From: RUG572 sp051884915
GTDB lineage: Bacteria > Verrucomicrobiota > Kiritimatiellia > RFP12 > UBA1067
Length of the DNA stretch: 64,000 nucleotides
Direction: 5' to 3'
Assembly (NCBI GenBank): GCA_051884915.1
Contig: JBJEWF010000020.1
Span: 21,248 to 85,247 of the forward strand
A program made the position numbers and the translations under genes. A model generated the notes under the pieces. The model had not been told where the DNA came from, did no database searches, and was given only the letters and a program-made list of their open reading frames with translations. Positions 8,985 to 15,547 of the stretch are shown in pieces; position 1 is the stretch's first letter; every line of letters starts with the position of its first letter.

Positions 8985-9437
8985 TCAAAAGGGCTGAAGC
9001 GCTGAAGCCTCGTCGTAGCCCTCAAGGTCCCCCATCAGCGGGGGGAGGGCGCCCGGGGCACCGCCGGAAGCGATCGGCTCACCCGTCAGCCGGCTCTGGT
9101 TGGGAGCCGGGACCGGCATGAACTTGACGGTCATCGCGCGGATTTTCAGCTTCTGGTGCTTCTGTCCGTCCTTTTCCCAAAAATCCATCTGGAGGCGACC
9201 TTCGACAAGAACCGAACGGCCCTTGCGCAGATACTGCCCGCACAACTCGGCAAGCTTCTCCCAAGCGTCGACTTCGACGAAGGTCGGAATGTCCACCATG
9301 TTGCCGGACCTGTCGCGACGGCGTTCGTTCAAGGCCAGGGCGAAACGGCACACTTTCGTGGCGTTCATCCCGACCTGGCGAAGTTCGGGGTCGCGCGTCA
9401 GGTTCCCCATGACGATCACTTTGTTGAAAGACGGCAT
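8985..9437 (-). CDS. ssb: Single-stranded DNA-binding protein
   Basis: A 150-residue OB-fold protein that coats single-stranded DNA during replication and repair. The N-terminal OB domain begins FNKVIVMGNLTRDPELRQ and continues with the typical FVEVDAWEKLAELCGQYLRKGRSVLVEGRLQMDFWEKDGQKHQKLKIRAMTVKFM. The C-terminal tail is short and Pro/Gly-rich. It ends YDEASALQPF, an acidic stretch with terminal Phe, slightly different from the canonical DDDIPF tip that recruits partners. Its place between rpsF and rpsR is the conserved bacterial arrangement. Confidence 0.97.
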   Translation of the reverse strand: MPSFNKVIVMGNLTRDPELRQVGMNATKVCRFALALNERRRDRSGNMVDIPTFVEVDAWEKLAELCGQYLRKGRSVLVEGRLQMDFWEKDGQKHQKLKIRAMTVKFMPVPAPNQSRLTGEPIASGGAPGALPPLMGDLEGYDEASALQPF

Positions 9438-9451
9438 CGCACCACCCTGAT

Positions 9452-9835
9452 TTATTCGGCCGCAGCGGCTTCGTTCGCCTCGGCTTCCTTCTGGGCGGCT
9501 TCGCGCCTGGCGGCCGCTTCCTTCTGGGCGGCGATCTTCGCGTCGCGGCGATCGTCCACGGCCAGAATCTGAACGCGGAAGACCTCTTCCACGATGCGGT
9601 AGCGGTTCACGAGCTCGGCCACCTTCAGCGGATCGAGTTCGAAACGAACCTGGACGTACACGCCGTTCAAACGCTTGTGCATCGGACGCGAGAACGTGCG
9701 CTTGCCCAGAATTTCCTGCGACTGGATCACGCCGCCGAGACGCGTCACTTCCGCGAGCGCCTTGGCGATCTGCCCATCCAGGACGTCATCCTTCGCCTCG
9801 CCGGCGAAGATATAGAGACCATCGTACTTTTTCAT
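9452..9835 (-). CDS. rpsF: 30S ribosomal protein bS6
   Basis: A 127-residue ribosomal protein of the 30S platform, partner of bS18. It contains the ferredoxin-like fold with YDGLYIFAGEAKDDVLDGQIAKALAEVTRLGGVIQSQEILGKRTFSRPMHKRLNGVYVQVRFELDP. The C-terminal 30 residues form a charged Ala/Glu tail (KEAAARREAAQKEAEANEAAAAE), longer than in E. coli before modification. The start codon overlaps the pth stop by 4 bp (ATGA), which suggests translational coupling. That leaves no room for a separate S6:S18 leader before this gene. Confidence 0.97.
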   Translation of the reverse strand: MKKYDGLYIFAGEAKDDVLDGQIAKALAEVTRLGGVIQSQEILGKRTFSRPMHKRLNGVYVQVRFELDPLKVAELVNRYRIVEEVFRVQILAVDDRRDAKIAAQKEAAARREAAQKEAEANEAAAAE

Positions 9836-10446
9836 TTATCGTTTTCCTTGCCGGCCGCGGCAGACGTCGCCGTCCACCCGTTGTACCGGTTCATCGCGAT
9901 TTCAAGACTGTTGCGTTCAATCGTTCCAATCGCCTTGACGGCCGCCGCCACCACCTCGTCCATGACCGTGCGGTCGGCCGGACTGAACTTGCCGAGCACG
10001 TGGCCCACGACGTTCGCGCGATTGCGCGCGTCCCTGCCCACGCCCACACGAAGCCGGGCAAAGCCCTGAGACCCCGTGCGCTCGATGACGCTCTTCAGCC
10101 CGTTGTGTCCGCCCGCCGAGCCGCCCTTCCGAATCCGGATCTTCCCCACGGGAAGATCGATGTCGTCCGAAACGACCAGCAAATCGGCGTCCACCGACGC
10201 ATTGTGGTACCTCACGACGGGCGCGATGCAGTTTCCGCTCAGGTTCATGAACGTCGCCGGCTTCACCAGCAGGACTTTCACGGTCCCAAGCATCCCCGCT
10301 GCAAGCTCCCCGTTGAAGGAGGACGAGCTCTTCCACTGCGCACCAATGTCGCGCGCCAGCGCGTCCACGACCTCGAAGCCGATGGAGTGCGGCGTATTCG
10401 CGTATTCCGCGCCCGGATTCCCTAGTCCTGCGATCACCTTCATCAA
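9832..10446 (-). CDS. pth: Peptidyl-tRNA hydrolase
   Basis: Cleaves peptidyl-tRNAs released from stalled ribosomes, recycling the tRNA. The 204-residue protein starts MKVIAGLGNPGAEYANTPHSIGFEVVDALA, containing the Pth signature with the conserved Asn (GLGNPG) and catalytic His (TPHSIG, usually TRHNxG). It also has KPATFMNLSGNCIAPVVRYHN and DDIDLPVGKIRIRKGGSAGGHNGLKSV. The position TPHS, where most homologues have RHN, is a small deviation. It lies after rplY, the frequently conserved order prs-rplY-pth. Confidence 0.96.
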   Translation of the reverse strand: MMKVIAGLGNPGAEYANTPHSIGFEVVDALARDIGAQWKSSSSFNGELAAGMLGTVKVLLVKPATFMNLSGNCIAPVVRYHNASVDADLLVVSDDIDLPVGKIRIRKGGSAGGHNGLKSVIERTGSQGFARLRVGVGRDARNRANVVGHVLGKFSPADRTVMDEVVAAAVKAIGTIERNSLEIAMNRYNGWTATSAAAGKENDK

Positions 10447-10464
10447 AGCACCGGAACTTCCCGA

Positions 10465-11118
10465 TTACTTCTTGGCTTCCTCTTCCTTGCCCTTCTTGAT
10501 CACGTCGGGCGCCTTCTCCTTGTCGGCGGCCGCCGCGCCGGCCGCCGCCGTATCGGCGCCGTCCGGCGCCTTGACGACCGCAACCGCGAGTTCGCCGCGG
10601 GAGATGACCGAGAACTTCTCGCCAAGCTGGAGATCCTTCACGAAAATCGTCTGGTCCAGACCGAGCTTGGAAACGTCGATGTCGAACTTCTCGACGATGT
10701 CCTCGGGAAGACATTCGACGACGACGTTGCGGAGCACCTGCTCAAGGACGCCGCCGCCGAGTTTCACGCCGACGGCTTCGCCCACGAGCCGCATCGGCAC
10801 CGTGATGCGCACCTTCTGCGACAGCGAGACTTCGCTGAAGTCCACGTGAATGGGCGTGCCCGCGAGCACGTCGTTCTGCATCTCGCGCAGCAGCGCCGGC
10901 ATCTCGGAACCGTTCATGTCCAGCGTGACGAGGAGCTGCTTGCCGCTCCGCCCACGCATTGCCATCATGAACTCGTGCGCATCGAACTTGATGAGTTTCG
11001 TGCCGCTCCCGTCCATGCTCATCACCGACGCCGGAACGAATCCTGCGCGGCGAAGGCGGCGAACCGCGCCCGTACCCTGTTCGGTACGGACCTCCGCCTT
11101 GATCTTGATCTGGTCCAT
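10465..11118 (-). CDS. rplY: 50S ribosomal protein bL25/CTC family (5S rRNA-binding)
   Basis: A 217-residue two-domain L25 (TL5/CTC type). The N-terminal beta-barrel (about 1-90) is the part that in characterised members binds loop E of 5S rRNA; the C-terminal domain (about 95-185) is the CTC extension. Visible signatures are EVRTEQGTGAVRRLRRAGFVPA and, in the second domain, GTPIHVDFSEVSLSQKVRITVPMRLVGEAVGVKLGGGVLEQVLRNVVVECLPEDIVEKFDIDVSKL. A Lys/Ala-rich tail follows. The gene has an AAGGA ribosome binding site. It is preceded by a 36-nt hairpin that closely imitates its own rRNA target (see 11137-11172). Confidence 0.95.
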   Translation of the reverse strand: MDQIKIKAEVRTEQGTGAVRRLRRAGFVPASVMSMDGSGTKLIKFDAHEFMMAMRGRSGKQLLVTLDMNGSEMPALLREMQNDVLAGTPIHVDFSEVSLSQKVRITVPMRLVGEAVGVKLGGGVLEQVLRNVVVECLPEDIVEKFDIDVSKLGLDQTIFVKDLQLGEKFSVISRGELAVAVVKAPDGADTAAAGAAAADKEKAPDVIKKGKEEEAKK

Positions 11119-11136
11119 TTTTTCCTTCTCTCTAAT

Positions 11137-11172
11137 GGCCTACTCTCGCGCCGAAAGGCACTACACTCGGCC
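11137..11172 (-). promoter_or_regulatory. 5S rRNA loop E mimic in the rplY leader (candidate bL25 autoregulatory element)
   Basis: The minus-strand RNA between prs and rplY folds as outer helix GGCC/GGCC (11169-11172 with 11137-11140), a 7x7 internal loop, inner helix GUGCC/GGCGC (11157-11161 with 11148-11152) and a UUUC tetraloop (11153-11156). The internal loop has GAGUGUA on the 5' side (11162-11168) and GAGAGUA on the 3' side (11141-11147). In E. coli 5S rRNA, nucleotides 72-78 are GAUGGUA and 98-104 are GAGAGUA. They are closed by C-G pairs on one side and G79-C97 on the other, as here. The 3' strand is identical and the 5' strand differs by two positions. The hairpin ends 8 nt before the AAGGA ribosome binding site of rplY. 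Confidence 0.75.
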
Positions 11173-11182
11173 GTAAATCTTC

Positions 11183-12154
11183 CTACTCGTGGTTGAAGAG
11201 GTCGTTCACGCTCGCATTGTTGTGGATGCGCTTGATCGCCTCGCCAATCAGCGGCGCCACGCTGAGCACCGTCAGCTTGAAGGGCAGTTTCGACGGGTCG
11301 AAACCCTCGCGGAGCTGGATCGAATCCGTCACCACGAGTTCGTCCAGTTGCGTCTCGCCCATCAGCCGCTCGACGCCCTTCGCCGTCAACGGGAAGTGGC
11401 TCACGAACGCATGCACGCTCCGCGCCCCGTTGTCGCGGCACATTTTCGCCGCCGCGCTCAACGTGCCGCCCGTCGCCGTCATGTCGTCGATCATGATGAC
11501 GTCGCAGCCCGCCACGTCGCCCACTACGCTGAACGCATCCACCGTGGAATCGCCCGTGCGCTGCTTCGCGACGATCGCAAGCCCCGTTCCGAGCTTGCGG
11601 CTGTAGCCGTAAGCCGTCTTCGCCCCGCCCGTGTCCGGCGAAACGACAATCGGCTTCGGCAGATGCATGTCGCGGATGTACCGGAGAATGACCGGCTCGG
11701 CGTGCAGGTGGTCCAGCGGGATGTCGAAGAATCCCTGGATCTGGTTGGCGTGCAGATCCATTGTCAACACGCGGTCCGCGCCCGCCTTCGTCAGCAGATT
11801 CGCGATCAGCTTCGCCGTGATCGGCACCCGCGGCTGGTCCTTGCGGTCCTGGCGCGCGTAGCCGTAGTACGGAATCACCGCCGTGATGCGCGCCGCGCTG
11901 CCGCGGCGGAGCGCGTCCATCATGATGAAGAGGTCCATGTAGGCGCCGTTCGGCTGCGGGCTTCCGCTCTGGATGACGAACACGTCCTTTCCGCGCACGC
12001 CCTCCTGGACCTGGCAAAACGACTCGCCGTCAGGGAAGTGGCGAATGTCAATCTTGCTCAACGGCCGGCCCAGATAGGCCGCCACCTTTTCCGCCAACGG
12101 CAAATTCGCCATTCCGGAAAAGACCATGAAATCGTTCTTCATTTCGTCCGCCAT
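11183..12154 (-). CDS. prs: Ribose-phosphate pyrophosphokinase (PRPP synthetase)
   Basis: Makes PRPP from ribose-5-phosphate and ATP for nucleotide, His and Trp synthesis. The 323-residue protein matches class I enzymes. It has VFSGMANLPLAEKVAAYLGRPLSKIDIRHFPDGESFCQVQEGVRGKDVFVIQS, the metal-binding VLTMDLHANQIQGFFDIPLDHLHAEP, the PRPP loop DDMTATGGTLSAAAKM (usually DDxxxTGGT) and a flexible loop AKQRTG. The ATG start has an adequate upstream region. The gene leads the translation operon prs-rplY-pth-rpsF-ssb-rpsR-rplI and has its own extended -10 promoter. Confidence 0.97.
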   Translation of the reverse strand: MADEMKNDFMVFSGMANLPLAEKVAAYLGRPLSKIDIRHFPDGESFCQVQEGVRGKDVFVIQSGSPQPNGAYMDLFIMMDALRRGSAARITAVIPYYGYARQDRKDQPRVPITAKLIANLLTKAGADRVLTMDLHANQIQGFFDIPLDHLHAEPVILRYIRDMHLPKPIVVSPDTGGAKTAYGYSRKLGTGLAIVAKQRTGDSTVDAFSVVGDVAGCDVIMIDDMTATGGTLSAAAKMCRDNGARSVHAFVSHFPLTAKGVERLMGETQLDELVVTDSIQLREGFDPSKLPFKLTVLSVAPLIGEAIKRIHNNASVNDLFNHE

Positions 12155-12217
12155 CGCTTAACTCCGCATCAAAAAAATCACCAGTCCGGCCGCCCACTCC
12201 GGCGACACGAAATCAGA

Positions 12218-12226
12218 ATTATAGCA
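12218..12226 (-). promoter_or_regulatory. Extended -10 promoter of prs operon
   Basis: On the minus strand TGC-TATAAT (-10 at 12218-12223, TG at 12225-12226) is preceded by TTTT. No -35 match is visible 16-18 bp upstream. Near-identical GTTTTTGCTATAAT and GATTTGCTACAAT contexts occur at 27003 and 60218. The leader to the prs start would be about 57 nt and contains a T7 tract near 12165. Confidence 0.55.
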
Positions 12227-12235
12227 AAACTGCGG

Positions 12236-14299
12236 CTAGAAAGATAGGGGTTGGCGGGAAAACGAAAAGTTTTTGAAAATTATCTCGTCCGCCGGCGTAT
12301 CGCCCGTCAGCGCAAGGGCCGCCAGCTCCGTCACGGCCAAATCGAAATCGACCGTAAAATCCACCTCGAAATGCCGCCACGCGCCGTCCGACGGCACGGG
12401 AAGCTTCCGCGCGAAGCTCTTTTCGTTGGACAGGAACTTCGCCGTGAGGGTCAACGGCTTCTCGCTCGTCGCCTTCACGTCGAAGGCCAGGCGGTAGGTT
12501 CCGTTGCCCTGCCGCAGGAAGCGATCCGTCACCACGGCCTGGATGCCCGCCCCCCGCTCGCACTGGACAAGCCGGTAGAGCCGCGCGCCGTTTTCCCGTC
12601 CCGTCGCCTCGAATTTGACCAGCCAGGACGGAACCCGCTGCCAAATGCTCTTGACCGCCGTCGCGTCCACCAGCAGATTCGCCCCCGCCGCCTCGGCCGG
12701 CAGCCGCCGCTCGCCCCCTTCCCCGTCGATCGTCCGCACGTCCCGCAGCAGGAAATGCCCGACGGAACGCTTGTACGGACACGTCCAGCCGACGACGACC
12801 CGGTTGGGGGCCGTCGGCACGCCGCCCCCGTCCGCCGTCGTGGCGTAGGAGACCCTGACCGTCTGGGGATTGTTGAACGCCGAAGCCGGAAACTCGGCCC
12901 GGACCCCGCCGACCCAGAGATTGGTGAACGTCAGGGCGTAGTTGTCCGTCACCAGCCATTTCTTGGGATCGTTGCGCGTGTCGATGGCCACGCCGTCCGT
13001 CTTGCCGATCGCGCGCCAATCGCTCTTTCCCGTCGAGGGCGGAATCGACACCCCCTCGAAACCGAACGTCTTCGGCCGCGTTCCCATGTTGCGCCCGCTG
13101 AAGAAATGCGAAAACAGCGTGCAGTCCACCGCCGACAGGTTCCGGAAGAAGAACTCGTGCGACAGATGGTTGAGATCCTGCGGCCCCGGCTCCTTCCGCG
13201 CCATCTGGGTCGTCGTCTCGCGCCACTTCGTGTTCCGGCGCAGAACCGCATTGTACCAGTTGTTGATCAAGCCGTCGTCGGCGCGGAAGACGTCGACGTT
13301 CTCCATCACGATACCCGCGTTGTTTCCCTGCGGGAAGATGGCCGCGCACGACGTTCCCAGGACAATGTCCCTGAACGTCGCCCCCTTCGCGCCGGACACC
13401 ACGAGCGCGTTGTCGCCCACGTAGATCCAGGCGTTTTCCGCGCGGAACCCGCTCCCGCCCATCGTAAAGCCGTCCGAACACATCATCGAGGCCAGCAGTT
13501 TGACGTTCCGCAGCGTCACGTCGTTCGCCCAGCTGCAGATGTTGAACGTCCGCGCATCGACGAGCTTGATGCCGTCGACCGTCGTCCCCGCCCCGCTGAT
13601 GCGGACCAGTCCGCGCGCCGTGTTCTTCGTCTGGTCGAACCGGAACACGTCGCTCATCGGGTCGAGCACCATGCCGCGCCCGTGGACGAACATCTTCGGC
13701 CGCCGCAGCAGCAGCCGGGCGTTGAGCACGCTGCCCGGCGCCAGATAGATTTCCGAGACGTCCGCGCCCGGCTCCAGAACGCCGTCCTCCCGCGTCGCGT
13801 CCAGCCATCCGTCCACGTACAGGCATCCCGGCTTGTCCCGGGCCGGCACCACGGCCGGATCCTCGGGCCGGTCGGCAAACACGCTCAGAATCGTCTTGTC
13901 GTAGTCGTTCAGCTGGAGTCCCCAGTAGCACGGCCGGTCGAGCCACACGCTGATCACGCCGTCCTTGAACGCGGTCTTGAGGTTCAGGCGCGCCGGGAAC
14001 ACCTTGTAGCACGCCACGTCCTCGGCGACGCGGACGTCGACGCGCACGGGTTCGCCGTCAAACGCGAATTCGCAGAACCGGCGGTTCACGTCGCCACCGC
14101 GCGTCCGCCCGTTGAGAATCGACTGCTCCGTGTGGTTGTAGACCGGCAGCGCCGCCTTCTTCCCGCCCTGGACGACGCACACGCCATACGCGTAGTCGCG
14201 CGCAATCTGCGCGGGATATTCGGGATAGACGACCAGATCGGCCATTCCCGCGAGAACCCCGGCCAGCCCCAGCAGAACAAAACGTCCCTTCATTTCCAT
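12236..14299 (-). CDS. Secreted right-handed beta-helix glycan hydrolase/lyase (dextranase/polygalacturonase-like)
   Basis: A 687-residue secreted protein, starting at ATG 14299 (MEMKGRFVLLGLAGVLAGMA signal peptide) after a GGGG-rich ribosome binding site. A beta-sandwich-like N-terminal region of about 160 residues precedes a parallel beta-helix (about 170-440) with repeated short strands such as GTTVDGIKLVDARTFNICSWANDVTLRNVKLLASMMCSDGF. Asp residues in CSDGF and YVGDNAL are plausible catalytic positions as in GH28/GH49 enzymes. The last 150 residues look like a carbohydrate-binding jelly roll (ending WRHFEVDFTVDFDLAVTELAALALTG). Likely degrades an extracellular polysaccharide; the exact family is not certain. 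It lies 14 bp after hydF but has no functional link to it. Confidence 0.75.
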   Translation of the reverse strand: MEMKGRFVLLGLAGVLAGMADLVVYPEYPAQIARDYAYGVCVVQGGKKAALPVYNHTEQSILNGRTRGGDVNRRFCEFAFDGEPVRVDVRVAEDVACYKVFPARLNLKTAFKDGVISVWLDRPCYWGLQLNDYDKTILSVFADRPEDPAVVPARDKPGCLYVDGWLDATREDGVLEPGADVSEIYLAPGSVLNARLLLRRPKMFVHGRGMVLDPMSDVFRFDQTKNTARGLVRISGAGTTVDGIKLVDARTFNICSWANDVTLRNVKLLASMMCSDGFTMGGSGFRAENAWIYVGDNALVVSGAKGATFRDIVLGTSCAAIFPQGNNAGIVMENVDVFRADDGLINNWYNAVLRRNTKWRETTTQMARKEPGPQDLNHLSHEFFFRNLSAVDCTLFSHFFSGRNMGTRPKTFGFEGVSIPPSTGKSDWRAIGKTDGVAIDTRNDPKKWLVTDNYALTFTNLWVGGVRAEFPASAFNNPQTVRVSYATTADGGGVPTAPNRVVVGWTCPYKRSVGHFLLRDVRTIDGEGGERRLPAEAAGANLLVDATAVKSIWQRVPSWLVKFEATGRENGARLYRLVQCERGAGIQAVVTDRFLRQGNGTYRLAFDVKATSEKPLTLTAKFLSNEKSFARKLPVPSDGAWRHFEVDFTVDFDLAVTELAALALTGDTPADEIIFKNFSFSRQPLSF

Positions 14300-14313
14300 C
14301 GCCCCCCCATTCC

Positions 14314-15510
14314 TCACGCGCGAACCGCGTCCGGCCCCTGTCCGTCCGCCCGGACGGACGCGCGGCCATCGGACCGTCCGGTCCGCGACGCATCCCTTTT
14401 GACCATGCAGCTGGCCGCGTCGGCCTCGATGCCGTGGCAGGCGCCGATGCAGACGCCATAGTTCGTGATCGGCACGCCGGCCGCCCGGCAGCGGGCGATC
14501 CGCGCCTGGACGGCGCGCCGCGTCAGCATGCACCCCCCGCAATGCACAACCAGCGCATACGGCGACAGATCCTCGGGGAACGAATTTCCCGAACTCCACT
14601 CGAACGCCAGCGACTTCCCCGTCTTCTCCCGGATCCACTTCGGCAGCTTGACCGTCCCGATGTCGGTGCACTGGCGGTGGTGCGTGCAGCCCTCGCTGAT
14701 CAGCACCCGGTCGCCGTCCTTCAGGCCGGCCAGGGCGGCAACGCCGGCACAGTAGGCCGCGAGATCGCCTTTGGCGCGCGCGAAGACAAGCGAGAAACTC
14801 GTCAGCGGAACGTCCGCCGGCACGACCCGGGAGACCAGGCCGAACGCCTGGCTGTCCGTGATCACGAACTTGACGTTCCGCGGACCGAGCCTTTCGAGCG
14901 TCGCCGCGAGTTCCGTCTCCCGGCAGACGACCGCCACCGCGCCTCCGTCCAGAATCTCCCGCACCACCTGCTGCTGGGGGAGAATCAGGCGGCCCTTGGG
15001 CGCCGCCGAATCGATCGGGCACACGCAGACGACCAGGTCGCTGGGCGCCACGAGATCGGACACGAGCGGCGGCTGGGGATCGCCCGGCGCCAGCGCGGCG
15101 ATTTTCCGCTTCAGCGCCTCGACGTCGTCCCCGCGCACATGGACGAGATGGGGCACGTTTCGCCGCGCGCAATCCGCAATCAGCTTTTCCTCAAGAGGGC
15201 CGAGGACATCGGCCGTCACGATGATGGCGACGTCCGTCTTCTCCAGAACTTCCAGCGACTTCCGCACGCGAAGCCGGCCGAGTTCGCCCTCATCGTCCAG
15301 CCCCGCCGTGTCCGTCAGCAGACACGGACCCAGCGGCAGAATCTCCATCGCCTTCGACACGGGATCCGTCGTCGTGCCGGCGACGTCGCTGACAATCGCG
15401 ACCTGCTGGCCCGTCAATGCGTTGATGAGCGTGGACTTGCCCGCGTTGCGCCTGCCGAAAAAGGCCAGATGGACGCGATTTCCACCCGGCGTTTCATTCA
15501 AACCCGCCAT
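14314..15510 (-). CDS. hydF: [FeFe]-hydrogenase H-cluster maturation GTPase HydF
   Basis: A scaffold GTPase that assembles and delivers the diiron subcluster to HydA. The 398-residue protein has a G-domain with G1 GRRNAGKST, G2 region GTTTDPV and G3 DTAGLDDEGELG. The C-terminal FeS-binding region has CTHHRQCTDIG followed, about 48 residues on, by HCGGC. This is the HydF arrangement of C-x-H and C-x-x-C ligands. HydE, HydG and HydA are not in this window. Presence of HydF strongly suggests hydrogen metabolism and an anaerobic lifestyle. A start at ATG 15510 has a GGGGAT ribosome binding site. Confidence 0.95.
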   Translation of the reverse strand: MAGLNETPGGNRVHLAFFGRRNAGKSTLINALTGQQVAIVSDVAGTTTDPVSKAMEILPLGPCLLTDTAGLDDEGELGRLRVRKSLEVLEKTDVAIIVTADVLGPLEEKLIADCARRNVPHLVHVRGDDVEALKRKIAALAPGDPQPPLVSDLVAPSDLVVCVCPIDSAAPKGRLILPQQQVVREILDGGAVAVVCRETELAATLERLGPRNVKFVITDSQAFGLVSRVVPADVPLTSFSLVFARAKGDLAAYCAGVAALAGLKDGDRVLISEGCTHHRQCTDIGTVKLPKWIREKTGKSLAFEWSSGNSFPEDLSPYALVVHCGGCMLTRRAVQARIARCRAAGVPITNYGVCIGACHGIEADAASCMVKRDASRTGRSDGRASVRADGQGPDAVRA

Positions 15511-15527
15511 CGTTCATCCCCAATGCG

Positions 15528-15547
15528 GACGGGGCGGCCGCCCCGTC
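15528..15547 (-). terminator. Perfect 20-bp GC palindrome between LRR gene and hydF
   Basis: A perfect self-complementary sequence (10-nt arms, GACGGGGCGG and its complement) begins at the last base of the LRR-protein stop codon and ends 17 bp before hydF. It has no loop as drawn and no T-run. As RNA it would form an 8-bp stem with a 4-nt loop. It probably marks the 3' end of the LRR transcript. Confidence 0.45.

Noticed and set aside
11119..11182. Remnant or copy of a 5S rRNA gene
   Set aside because: Only the loop E hairpin (36 nt) matches; helices I-III are missing and the gap is too short for a 120-nt 5S gene. Its placement before rplY fits a regulatory mimic better.
12236..15172. Single 978-codon fusion of HydF-like sequence with the beta-helix enzyme
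   Set aside because: The upstream part is an out-of-frame shadow of hydF. A signal peptide and ribosome binding site at 14299 mark the real start.
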